This document shows positions 32,498-40,640 of a stretch of 63,764 nucleotides of DNA, piece by piece (the stretch's first letter is position 1; the number at the start of each line of letters is the position of its first letter). The DNA is from Clostridiales bacterium Firm_08 (GTDB lineage Bacteria > Bacillota > Clostridia > Oscillospirales > QAKW01). The stretch spans positions 1-63,764 of the forward strand of contig LVAN01000003.1 of NCBI GenBank assembly GCA_001604045.1. The letters are read 5' to 3'. The position numbers and the translations under genes were made by a program. Below the pieces are notes generated by a model. That model did not search any database. It was not told where the DNA came from and saw only the letters and a list, made by a program, of their open reading frames with translations.

Positions 32498-33349
32498 TCA
32501 CACATTCTCCGCTTTGACGTATTCCGCGTAAACGTCGCTTTTTTTGGCGCCGCGGTCTTTGGCGGCGGCTTTGATGGCGTCGTTTTTGGGCATCCCCAGC
32601 GCGCGGTAGTGATCGACGTGCTGACGAAGCGTCATCGTTTGCCAGAACGTCTCCTCCGTGACGGGCGTTTGCCGTCCGCCCACAACGACGACGTATTCCC
32701 CGCGCGGCGGCGTTTCCTCCTGCCGCGCGGCAAGTTCGGCAAGCGTCCCGCGGCACGTCTCCTCGTGCAGTTTGCTGATCTCACGGATCAGCGCGGCGGG
32801 CCGGTCGCCGCCGAACGCGCCGCAAAGATCGGCGAGCGTGCGGCAGAGTTTTTGAGGCGACTCGTAAAAGATCATCGTGCGGGTCTCGTTTTTCAGCGCG
32901 TCAAGATGCTCCGCGCGGCTTTTTTTGTTGACGGACAAAAATCCCTCGAAACAAAATCTGCCGGTGGGAAGTCCCGACAGGATCAGCCCGCAGATCAGCG
33001 CGCAGGGCCCGGCGACGGCGGTGACCTCATAGCCGTTTTGGACGACAAGCCGCACGAGATCCTCGCCGGGGTCGGAAACGGCGGGCATGCCCGCGTCGGT
33101 GACCAGCGCGACGGTGTCTCCCGCGCGGATCCTCGCGAGGATCTCCTCTCCCCGCTGCCGTTTGTTGTGCTCAAAATAACTGATCATCGGCTTTTTGATG
33201 CCGAGATGGTTGAGCAGTTTCAGGGTGTTGCGCGTGTCCTCCGCGGCGATGAGATCGACGCTTTCCAGCGTCCGCGCCACGCGCGGGGAAATGTCGGACA
33301 GATTGCCGATGGGCGTGCCGACAAGGTATAAAGCGGGCTGTTTCACCAT
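32498..33349 (-). CDS. rsmI: 16S rRNA (cytidine-1402-2'-O)-methyltransferase RsmI
   Basis: 283 residues. The family opening LYLVGTPIGNLSDISPRV is followed by IAAEDTRNTLKLLNHLGI, a tetrapyrrole-methylase-fold SAM site VTDAGMPAVSDPGEDLVR, and AVAGPCALICGLILSGLPTG. It methylates C1402 in the ribosomal decoding centre. The gene overlaps trmN6 by 7 bases, forming the common clostridial pair. A stem of GCGGAGAATGT over the stop codon (32488-32515) may act as terminator. The start follows GAGGAGGAAAC. Confidence 0.95.
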   Translation of the reverse strand: MVKQPALYLVGTPIGNLSDISPRVARTLESVDLIAAEDTRNTLKLLNHLGIKKPMISYFEHNKRQRGEEILARIRAGDTVALVTDAGMPAVSDPGEDLVRLVVQNGYEVTAVAGPCALICGLILSGLPTGRFCFEGFLSVNKKSRAEHLDALKNETRTMIFYESPQKLCRTLADLCGAFGGDRPAALIREISKLHEETCRGTLAELAARQEETPPRGEYVVVVGGRQTPVTEETFWQTMTLRQHVDHYRALGMPKNDAIKAAAKDRGAKKSDVYAEYVKAENV

Positions 33350-33969
33350 GTTTCCTCCTCTGTTTTACGCGCGGAAAGCAAAAACGTTCCTCCGCTTTCC
33401 GTGTGTTGGTATCCCGTTGGTTCAAAATGATATTTCTTAAGTTTTGAGAGGATCTCCTCCCGGCGCGACGCCAGATGTATCATATAAAGCATACCGCCTT
33501 TACAGGTGAGATAAGACGCCGCGGCAAGAACGTCGTCGATCGTACAGTATATCTCGAATTTTGCCGCCGCGGCGGCGGGGTCTTTCGGAAGGATGCCGCT
33601 GCCGACGGGATAATACGGCGGATTTACGGCAACGGTGTCAAAACTTCCTTTAAATAATATATCTGAAATGTTTTTGATGTCTCCGCACAGCGCTTCCAGG
33701 CGATTTTCACAACCGTTTTGCCGTGCGCTCTCACGGCAGAGCGAAACGGAACGGCTGTCGATCTCCACCGTCGTCACGCGCTCCGCCTTGCCGCTCGCGA
33801 GCAGCATCAGCGCGACAGCGCCCGTCCCCGCGCAGAGTTCCGCGACCCGCCGGCCGCCCTGCGCCGGCAGCAGCTCGAACAGGCGTACCGCGTCGGTGCC
33901 GGAGCGAAACCCCGCGCCGTCCTGCCATATTTTATATCCGCCTATCATCAGATCATCCGGCTGCCGCAT
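33343..33969 (-). CDS. trmN6: tRNA1(Val) (adenine-37-N6)-methyltransferase-like protein
   Basis: 208 residues. The N-terminus MRQPDDLMIGGYKIWQDGAGFRSGTDAV has the extra target-recognition part seen in YabB/YfiC. Motif I is VAELCAGTGAVALMLL and the N6-adenine motif is VNPPYYP. It probably methylates A37 of a tRNA. AGAGGTGTGTAAA supports the ATG at 33969; a GTG at 33978 is a less likely alternative. Pairing with rsmI matches the yabB-rsmI arrangement of Firmicutes (yazA is missing here). Confidence 0.9.
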   Translation of the reverse strand: MRQPDDLMIGGYKIWQDGAGFRSGTDAVRLFELLPAQGGRRVAELCAGTGAVALMLLASGKAERVTTVEIDSRSVSLCRESARQNGCENRLEALCGDIKNISDILFKGSFDTVAVNPPYYPVGSGILPKDPAAAAAKFEIYCTIDDVLAAASYLTCKGGMLYMIHLASRREEILSKLKKYHFEPTGYQHTESGGTFLLSARKTEEETW

Positions 33970-34089
33970 TTTACACACCTCTGCTTTTGCTCATTGTAGC
34001 ACAAGTTGTCCGTTACTGTCAAACTGCACAAAAAAAAAGAGGGCTTTTTGGATAGTTGTCACATTTTCTTTTTTTAAGGAAGTTTTATA

Positions 34090-34118
34090 TTGACGAGCCT
34101 TATTTTTAGTATTATAAT
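34090..34118 (+). promoter_or_regulatory. Sigma-A promoter of the SLH protein gene
   Basis: TTGACG (34090-34095) and TATAAT (34113-34118) with 17-base spacing; ATG at 34150. Confidence 0.8.
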
Positions 34119-34149
34119 ATAGGTGACCAAGAAAAAGGAGGCTGACAAG

Positions 34150-36156
34150 ATGAAACTTTGGAAAAGTCTGCTGGCGTCTGTTCTTGCGATCCTGTTGATT
34201 TTCAGTACCTCTTTATGCGCGTTCGCGTATACCGATATTTCGGAGGATAACCAGTATAAAGAGTACATAAAGATCGTGGACGCGCTCGGACTGATCCCCG
34301 CAAACACGATGGGCGACTTCAATCCGGTGGGGTACTATTCCCGCGGTGAGGCGCTCGTCACGGCGTACCGTATGATCAACGGATCGGACGGCGATCTGGA
34401 TGATTACCGGAGCGGCGGTCAGTTGTTTGAGGATGTGGACAGCAGCAATCCTTATTTTCCGTATGTCAACTGGGCGTATGACAACAGTCTGATCACCAAT
34501 GAGATCGAGGAGCAGAAATTCGCGCCTGCCGATCCGATCAGCGGCGCCGAGTTTCTGACGTTGTTCGTCAAGGTCGGCGGCATAGATATCGACGCGGTCC
34601 TTGCGGGCGGCAGCGGCGGCGGTGAGGAAGGCGAAGGCGGCGGCGAGGAAGGCTCCGCCGACGGCGCGGGCACGACGGCGGGAGAGTACACCTATCCCGA
34701 CACTTACATCGACGCCGCGTTCGATTTCGCGGGAGACGTTATGGGCGACGAGGAAAAGATCACCCGTGAGGTCGCCTCGATGACCATCGCGCAGCTGCTC
34801 TGGTATCAGGACAGCGAGACCAATATCGACCTCTCGTCACTGCAGGACGATAACGGCAACTATCTCAACTGCTTTGCCACCAAGGTCTACGGACTGAATA
34901 AAGTGGTTATGAACATCCGCGCGACCAAGACCCGCAAGATGGGCTTTGAGTTCGACGGCGACGTGCTGCTCAGCAGCGGTTATGAGATGACCACCGATGA
35001 GGAGCTGTCCCGCTATATCGGGCACCCGATCAGCATCACCTTCCGTGATCAGGACAAATCCGGCACGCTGACGGACGATGAGGAGATCATCGATTATACC
35101 GTCAACTCCCTGATGATCCTGACGCCGGAGCTTTCCGATCTGACGCTGACGAGCTACACCGAGTTTGCCGTCACCAGCATCGGTCTGTCATTCTCCATCA
35201 CGGGCGCGACGAAACTTTACTATAATGATGAACTGTGGAGCGAGGACGAGTTGATCAACCTGATCACCATCGCGGGTTCCACCGGCGCCAACGCCATCAT
35301 CACCACCCGTCCGAATATGATGCTGACCGTCGTGCCGAGCGAGGTCGCGGATACCGAGTCCGGTTCCACGATGATCCTTGAAATGTTCGTGGAGGAGCAT
35401 CGCCCGGCAAAGATCGTCGACATTTCCAACGGCGCCTACACCCTGCTGGATTATTACAGCCGCGGTACGGCGAATGAATATCAGCAGTATGACGTGTCGG
35501 ATATCGTGTTCTCCACGTCCAACACCTCTGTCGGAGATTACGTGAACTTCTACACCTCTTACGGCAAGTGCTACATCCTGGAAGGCTCCGCGAAGGAGAC
35601 GACCGTCAAATCCATCGGTTCGGGCAATAAGCTCACGCTGGAGGACGATACCGTACTCACGCCGCATCAGTTGTTCCGCCGTTCCAACACCATCCCGGAG
35701 ATCGGTAAAAAGATCATCGCGATCACCGAGGACGTCACCGGCACGTATTACCTCGGTTGGGAGTATCCCAATTCTATGGAAAAGACGCCGGCCATGGTCC
35801 TCACCTATACCGAGAAGGGCGCGACGGTGCTCTACCACGTATACGACTGCGTCACCAAGAAAGAGATCGATCTTGATATCAATATCGACTACATCGACGC
35901 CAATTCCGCGATCGAGGAAGGCGAGTTCGTGTATTACAGTCAGGACACCGAGGGCAATTACGCCATCACCCGCGCCAATATCTCCGACAAGGTCAAACTC
36001 GGCGTCGAGACGGACGATTACTTCGTCGAGTCCTCCACCGGCAAGATCTATAAGAAGAGTAAGTACTACTACGGCAACCTGTACACCGATACCTTCAAGG
36101 AGGATTATTACAAGATGATCCTCGACGTATCCGGCAACGTGCTTGCTCTAGAATAA
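34150..36156 (+). CDS. Secreted S-layer-homology (SLH) domain protein
   Basis: 668 residues; AAAAGGAGGCTGACAAG fixes the ATG at 34150. A signal peptide (about 1-27, ending CAFAYT) precedes two SLH-like repeats at about 28-80 (FNPVGYYSRGEALVTAYRM) and 85-150 (YFPYVNWAYDNSLI). An acidic Gly/Glu linker (GGGEEGEGGGEEG) leads to a third weak SLH-like part and a long beta-rich ectodomain of no known family. SLH domains anchor proteins to pyruvylated wall polymers, so this is probably an S-layer or wall-associated protein. Strong promoter and terminator suggest high expression. Confidence 0.85.
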   Translation: MKLWKSLLASVLAILLIFSTSLCAFAYTDISEDNQYKEYIKIVDALGLIPANTMGDFNPVGYYSRGEALVTAYRMINGSDGDLDDYRSGGQLFEDVDSSNPYFPYVNWAYDNSLITNEIEEQKFAPADPISGAEFLTLFVKVGGIDIDAVLAGGSGGGEEGEGGGEEGSADGAGTTAGEYTYPDTYIDAAFDFAGDVMGDEEKITREVASMTIAQLLWYQDSETNIDLSSLQDDNGNYLNCFATKVYGLNKVVMNIRATKTRKMGFEFDGDVLLSSGYEMTTDEELSRYIGHPISITFRDQDKSGTLTDDEEIIDYTVNSLMILTPELSDLTLTSYTEFAVTSIGLSFSITGATKLYYNDELWSEDELINLITIAGSTGANAIITTRPNMMLTVVPSEVADTESGSTMILEMFVEEHRPAKIVDISNGAYTLLDYYSRGTANEYQQYDVSDIVFSTSNTSVGDYVNFYTSYGKCYILEGSAKETTVKSIGSGNKLTLEDDTVLTPHQLFRRSNTIPEIGKKIIAITEDVTGTYYLGWEYPNSMEKTPAMVLTYTEKGATVLYHVYDCVTKKEIDLDINIDYIDANSAIEEGEFVYYSQDTEGNYAITRANISDKVKLGVETDDYFVESSTGKIYKKSKYYYGNLYTDTFKEDYYKMILDVSGNVLALE

Positions 36157-36181
36157 ACCTCATCTTTTCAGCGATCATTTA

Positions 36182-36218
36182 AAATCTCCCCCGCACTGTG
36201 TGCGGGGGAGATTTTTTC
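36182..36218. terminator. Bidirectional terminator after the SLH gene
   Basis: AATCTCCCCCGCA and TGCGGGGGAGATT form the stem; A4 lies on the left and T6 on the right. It is shared with the leftward copy-B gene ending at 36229. Confidence 0.9.
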
Positions 36219-36228
36219 GTTTTGTTTT

Positions 36229-36426
36229 CTATTGTTTGGGATCCTTTCCGGTAAAAATATCGTAACTGTACCTACAGCCCGCTATATACGCTTTGCGCAC
36301 CAAATCAAATATCGCGCCGTTGACCTGTTCAAAAACAGGTTCTTTGTCTGAAAAGTTCTCAAAGCCTTTTTCAAAAAACAAAGCGTACAGCGTTTCGAAA
36401 TTTTTCTTTTGCGTTTCGTCATCCAT
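36229..36426 (-). CDS. Conserved 65-residue protein of the leader-RNA unit, copy B
   Basis: 65 residues, 53 identical to copy A, differing mainly at the two ends. DLVRKAYIAGC and the KEPVFE block are unchanged, including the single Cys. The ATG at 36426 follows GGAGAGAGGGAAAAG and lies 21 bases past the terminator of RNA B. As in copies A and C the gene faces a rightward gene and shares its terminator. Family unknown. Presence next to unrelated genes in each copy argues against a role tied to its neighbours. Confidence 0.75.
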   Translation of the reverse strand: MDDETQKKNFETLYALFFEKGFENFSDKEPVFEQVNGAIFDLVRKAYIAGCRYSYDIFTGKDPKQ

Positions 36427-36446
36427 ATCTTTTCCCTCTCTCCTAA

Positions 36447-36606
36447 TAAAAAAGTGCGTAACCGAAGTTACGCACCGAAAAACGCACAACTCCGATTGCT
36501 GCGACACAATTCCGCCATCTATGAGAGACGCACGAAAAGAGAGTGCATTTTTACCATAGTAAAAATGCGGTCTCTCATAAATGAGGGCGATATTGAATTG
36601 TGTCGC
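36447..36606 (-). ncRNA. Structured leader/small RNA, copy B
   Basis: P1 is a perfect 14-bp stem CTGCGACACAATTC/GAATTGTGTCGCAG. P2 pairs CATTTATGAGAGAC with GTCTCTCATAGATG (one G-U). P3 is GCATTTTTAC with loop TATG. The terminator stem GTGCGTAAC closes on a cUUCGg tetraloop on the minus strand and is followed by T6. Stem sequences differ from copy A while pairing is kept. Confidence 0.78.
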
Positions 36607-36612
36607 AGTTTC

Positions 36613-36641
36613 AGTGTATCACAAACACTTTATAAAGTCAA
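36613..36641 (-). promoter_or_regulatory. Promoter of leader-RNA unit, copy B
   Basis: TTGACT (36636-36641) and TACACT (36613-36618), 17-base spacer, with the TG of an extended -10. Confidence 0.8.
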
Positions 36642-36714
36642 GTAAAGAGGGGCAGGGAGCCGTGGCGCGGGCTTTCTTTCCGTTCTTACCGGCGCGTGAC
36701 CATTTAAGACGAGA

Positions 36715-36743
36715 ATTTCCCGCGGTCGAAAGACCGCGGGAAA
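36715..36743 (-). terminator. Intrinsic terminator of the EEP/beta-helix gene
   Basis: ATTTCCCGCGGTC and GACCGCGGGAAAT enclose GAAA, 50 bases past the stop at 36792. The T-run on the minus strand is weak. Confidence 0.65.
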
Positions 36744-36791
36744 TCTCCTTGGATCGTAAGATTTGTAAGATCCGCGCCGCTTGCACCCGTT

Positions 36792-39032
36792 TTATTCGGG
36801 CAGGGTGCTGACGTAATTGATGGTGATGCCGCCAGTGCCGACCAGATCGAGCAGCGAGGAGTCCGTCGTCTTGACGGTGACGTTGATGTTCGCCTTGACG
36901 CTCGGGCTGTTGTTGTTGGTCTGCGCCGACGTGTCGGAGAAGTTGATATAGATCAGATCGTTGCTCGCGAGGCGGTTGTCGCCGATGACGAGGTTGGCGG
37001 CGGTGGCGGAGCCGATATTGTTGATGCGGGTCTGGGAGCCGCTGGATCCGACAAAATCGTTGTCGACCAGCCGCAGGTTGCCCCAGCCGGGCGTCACGTT
37101 GCCGTCGCTGACTTCAGAGGACAGGAAAAAGATCTGACGGGAATATCCTTCAAAGCGGTTTTCGCGGATCTTGACGTTTTTCAGATTGCGGAGCGTGACG
37201 GCGCGGTTGATGAAATACTGCGTTGTGCCGCCTTCCGGCGTATAGGTCGGGCTGTCCGTCAGATGGAAGTAGTTGTCGTAGATATCGGCGTTTTTCTGTA
37301 CCGACGAATTGCCGTGCACCGCGCTTCCGTTGAGGTACGCGCCGGTGGTGAAGCACTCGAACACGTTGTTGCGCACCGTAAGGTCGATGGTCGAGGTCGC
37401 AGTGCCGCCGATGACGCGGACCTGTCCGACGGTCGTACTGCCGACGAACTTGAAGCCGTTGACCTCCATCGAAGCCGTCGTCGCACCGCTCGGATAGACG
37501 AAGGTGACGCTGCCGTCCCACTCGGTCTCGAAATCACGCTGCGCCTCGTTGAGAACGTAGCAGCCGTTCTGCTTGACCAGCGCCTTTACGTTGTTGCGGT
37601 TCTGTCCCCAGAACTTGATGTTTTTGCCGGTATAGACGACGTCCTCATTGTAACTGCCCGGCGCGACCAGGACGATCTCGCCTTCCGCGGCGGCGTCCGC
37701 GGCCTCCTGGATGGTGGCAAAACCGTTGGTCCCGATGGTGACCTTGCGGGCGTACCATTTGTCGGCGTACAGCGCCGACGCTCCGTTCGGCATCCCCGCG
37801 AAGGACGCGTCCACGCATTTATAATCGTAGGCAAGCGCGTTCCAGGATCGGATATACAGCGGATAGGTTTTGTCGCCGATCAGGACGTAATAGGTGTTGT
37901 TGGGAAGCGACGTGGTGACGGTAACGGTCGGGCCCGCGGGCGTGGTGCACGCTTCGTCTTTGTAAAGCGTCGCGCCGCCGGAAAGCGTCAGCGTGGCGCT
38001 GTAGCTCGAAGTGGTGCGGGTGCCGAGATTTTCGACGTAATACGCGCCGTTTATAAATCTCGTTTGCAGGTCGACGGTTTGGGAGGCCGCTTCCACGATC
38101 GCCGGCATATTGTAACTGCACCGCAGTATGATGGCGTGGTGGTCGGACAGACGCGGCGTGTAGTCGGTCGAAGCGATCCGCTGGTATTCCTCCGCGGTGC
38201 AGATCGAGGGATCATAGAATATATGATCAACGGTCTGACTGTACGTGGAAAACGGAACGGTATTGATCAGCGCCTCATAGGCGCCGTCCGCCGCGGAAAA
38301 TCCGGGTTGGCTCAAAAAGACATTGATGGTACCGTCGTTGTAAATGCTGTTGCCCTCGCCGTGGCGGCTGTTGTAATCACCGGCGGCAAAGAACGGCGCC
38401 CCCGCGGCGACCGTTGTGATCTTTTGGGTCAGTTCCGCGTATTCCTGCGTGCGCAGGTAGACCTCGTTGTCCTGCTTGAGGGAGAAATGCGTGTTGAAAA
38501 TAAAGATCTCCCGATCGTTCGCTTTTGTGTCTTTGAGACCGACCCACTGCAGGGCGCGGCCGCTGTCCACGGTGTATACGTGATAGCCGCTGGTCGTTTT
38601 TTCAAAGCGGTCTTTTTTGTAAAAGATCATCAGCCCCTTGGCGATGGTGGTGGAGACGCCGCCCTCATCGGTCAGGATGCGGCAGGAATAGAGATCGGCA
38701 AGATTGCGCCGCAGATAACCGTTCCAGTTGAAATAACCGTTTTGTGAACAGCCGGTGCACGCTTCCTGCACGCCGATGACGTCGGGCAGCTGCTCGCGGA
38801 TCATCGTGATGATCACTTTAGCGCGTTCCGGCGGCGAGGCGTAGCTTGGATCGGACGTTGTATTATAATCGAGGACATTGAAACTCATCACATTGATGTC
38901 CTCGATCACCACATTGGTACGCGGCGTCCCGCTCCCGCTGTCCGCGGTGGCGAAAAGCGCCATCGAAAGGATCAGAAGGATCGCCGGTATGATGGAGACC
39001 GTTTTCCAAAACCTTGTTGCCTTTTGTTTCAT
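36792..39032 (-). CDS. Secreted endonuclease/exonuclease/phosphatase-fold protein fused to a beta-helix domain
   Basis: 746 residues. A signal peptide (about 1-30) leads to an EEP domain (about 45-310) with every catalytic signature visible: MSFNVLDYN, VIGVQEA, FNTHFSLK, AAGDYNSRHG, TVDHIFYD and LSDHHAI. A beta-sandwich-like linker follows. From about residue 430 there is a right-handed parallel beta-helix of the pectin-lyase type (GFATIQEAADAAAEGEIVLV, then repeated NNVF/NYFH/ENRFEG/DNDFVG coils). It is probably an exported nuclease, phosphodiesterase or lipid phosphatase held on a carbohydrate-binding helix. The fusion is unusual; the substrate is unknown. Confidence 0.85.
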   Translation of the reverse strand: MKQKATRFWKTVSIIPAILLILSMALFATADSGSGTPRTNVVIEDINVMSFNVLDYNTTSDPSYASPPERAKVIITMIREQLPDVIGVQEACTGCSQNGYFNWNGYLRRNLADLYSCRILTDEGGVSTTIAKGLMIFYKKDRFEKTTSGYHVYTVDSGRALQWVGLKDTKANDREIFIFNTHFSLKQDNEVYLRTQEYAELTQKITTVAAGAPFFAAGDYNSRHGEGNSIYNDGTINVFLSQPGFSAADGAYEALINTVPFSTYSQTVDHIFYDPSICTAEEYQRIASTDYTPRLSDHHAIILRCSYNMPAIVEAASQTVDLQTRFINGAYYVENLGTRTTSSYSATLTLSGGATLYKDEACTTPAGPTVTVTTSLPNNTYYVLIGDKTYPLYIRSWNALAYDYKCVDASFAGMPNGASALYADKWYARKVTIGTNGFATIQEAADAAAEGEIVLVAPGSYNEDVVYTGKNIKFWGQNRNNVKALVKQNGCYVLNEAQRDFETEWDGSVTFVYPSGATTASMEVNGFKFVGSTTVGQVRVIGGTATSTIDLTVRNNVFECFTTGAYLNGSAVHGNSSVQKNADIYDNYFHLTDSPTYTPEGGTTQYFINRAVTLRNLKNVKIRENRFEGYSRQIFFLSSEVSDGNVTPGWGNLRLVDNDFVGSSGSQTRINNIGSATAANLVIGDNRLASNDLIYINFSDTSAQTNNNSPSVKANINVTVKTTDSSLLDLVGTGGITINYVSTLPE

Positions 39033-39132
39033 AAAATTCCCCTCTTTTCATTTATTTTTACCGGAAAACGCGCGGCGGATAAGGCGGTGCCGCCGCGCGT
39101 TTTCCGATAGTTACAAAAAAATACCGGGATAT

Positions 39133-39161
39133 TTGAAAAAAACGAACAAAAGCGTTATAAT
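39133..39161 (+). promoter_or_regulatory. Sigma-A promoter of the RNA methyltransferase gene
   Basis: TTGAAA (39133-39138) and TATAAT (39156-39161), 17-base spacer; AAAAGGAAAGAGGACAAGGAA precedes the ATG at 39195. Confidence 0.75.
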
Positions 39162-39194
39162 GATATTGTATTTAAAAGGAAAGAGGACAAGGAA

Positions 39195-40502
39195 ATGTTG
39201 ATCAAGGCACTGAAAGGGATCGTGGACCTCGCGCCGCTTATCGGAACGCCCCCGGTATCGGGGGTGCGGTTCGATCCGCGAAAGATCGGCAGAGAGAAGT
39301 TCGAGGCGCTTTTTCCGCTGCCGCTTACGCCCTCGCCGTTTTTCGAGTACGGATACCGGATGACCGGAGAAAAAGCGGGGCTCGGCAATCATCCGCTGCA
39401 TAAGGGCGGCGGGTGCTATTTTCAGGAGCCCAGCGCGATGAGCGCCGTCACCGCCCTGAAAGTCGAAAACGGGGACAGGATCCTCGATCTCTGCGCCGCG
39501 CCGGGCAGTAAGGCGACGGCGATCGCGGCGCTGGATCCCGACGGCGTCGTCGTCTGCAACGAGATCGACCCCCGCCGCGCGGAGGCGCTTGTTTCCAACG
39601 TCGAGCGGATGGGCATTGCCGGCGCGATGGTGACGAACGCCGCGCCGGAAGCGCTTGCCGATCGTTTTGCCGGGTATTTCGACAAGATCCTGGTGGACAG
39701 CCCCTGCTCCGGCGAGGGGATGTTCAGAAAATATCCGGAGATCCTTGAGACCTGGTCTCCGGAGCTGGTGCGGATGTGCGCCGCCCGTTCCGCCGGGATC
39801 CTTCGCAGCGCGGCGAAAATGCTGCGCCCCGGCGGCAGGCTGGTCTATTCCACCTGCACCTTTAATTTGGAGGAAAATGAAAAAACCATACTCGCTTTTC
39901 TGAAGGAGCACGGGGAGTTTCATACGGTGCCCTGTGACGTGCCGGGCGCGGCGCAGGCGTTTTCGTTGCCGGACGCCGCGCGCGTTTTTCCCGGCACGGA
40001 AGGGGAGGGGCACTTTGTCTGTGCCCTGAAGAAAGAGGAGAGCGCGCCGATCTATACCGTAAAGCAGGAAAACTTTACCGAAAAAGACGTACCGCGAGAA
40101 GTCACGGGAATGTTACAGGGGGTGGCACGCTCTCCAATGCTATTATACGGCGACCGTCCTAACGTCCTACAAACGTTTGGCGAGGCGGTGTACGCCTTGC
40201 CCGCCGATATGCCGGCGCCCCGCGGCGTCAGGATCCTGCGGGCGGGCGTTCAGGTCGCGTACCGAAAGGGCAAAACGTGGCAGCCGGCGCATCATCTGTT
40301 CACCTCTCTGCCGCCGGAGCGGTTTTTGAGGACGCTTCCGGTGGGGGACGAGGCGGCGAATGCGTATCTCAGGGGACAGACGCTGCCCTGCGGTGAGACG
40401 GGGTATACCGCCGTGGTATGGAACGGCCTTGTCCTGGGCGGCGGCAAGGCGAGCGGCGGAACGCTCAAAAACCACCTGCCGAAAGGCTTGCGGGTTTTAT
40501 GA
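39195..40502 (+). CDS. rsmF: RsmF/NOL1-family 16S rRNA m5C methyltransferase
   Basis: 435 residues. The SAM-binding motif I is LDLCAAPGSKATAIAAL. The two catalytic cysteines sit in VDSPCSGEGMFRK (motif IV) and VYSTCTFNLEENE (motif VI). A short N-terminal ferredoxin-like part and a C-terminal RNA-binding PUA-like region (about 300-435, PADMPAPRGVRILRAGVQV) fit RsmF/YebU rather than RsmB, which has a NusB-like domain. It should make m5C in 16S rRNA. Own promoter; single-gene unit. Confidence 0.9.
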   Translation: MLIKALKGIVDLAPLIGTPPVSGVRFDPRKIGREKFEALFPLPLTPSPFFEYGYRMTGEKAGLGNHPLHKGGGCYFQEPSAMSAVTALKVENGDRILDLCAAPGSKATAIAALDPDGVVVCNEIDPRRAEALVSNVERMGIAGAMVTNAAPEALADRFAGYFDKILVDSPCSGEGMFRKYPEILETWSPELVRMCAARSAGILRSAAKMLRPGGRLVYSTCTFNLEENEKTILAFLKEHGEFHTVPCDVPGAAQAFSLPDAARVFPGTEGEGHFVCALKKEESAPIYTVKQENFTEKDVPREVTGMLQGVARSPMLLYGDRPNVLQTFGEAVYALPADMPAPRGVRILRAGVQVAYRKGKTWQPAHHLFTSLPPERFLRTLPVGDEAANAYLRGQTLPCGETGYTAVVWNGLVLGGGKASGGTLKNHLPKGLRVL

Positions 40503-40524
40503 GATATTATTTGTGAGATACAAA

Positions 40525-40555
40525 ACGGGGCGCCGGGGTCGTCGCCCCCTACAAC
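40525..40555. repeat. GGGGCGCC...CGCCCCCTACA repeat
   Basis: A short GC-rich dyad of the same type as those starting the hairpin arrays at 2775 and 32255, here without the array. It is followed by GCGTTTCCCTGA, which resembles the first half of the array's TTTCCCTGA module. Confidence 0.5.
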
Positions 40556-40591
40556 GTACCCTCCGGTCCGGCGTTTCCCTGAAAAAAAAAC

Positions 40592-40626
40592 AAACATCCC
40601 GCGGTCTTTCAGACCGCGGGATGTTT
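40592..40626. terminator. Bidirectional terminator between rsmF and the isomerase gene
   Basis: AAACATCCCGCGGTCT pairs with AGACCGCGGGATGTTT; an A-run lies on the left, and the convergent gene ends at 40641. Confidence 0.85.
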
Positions 40627-40640
40627 CTATTTTTCAGGTG

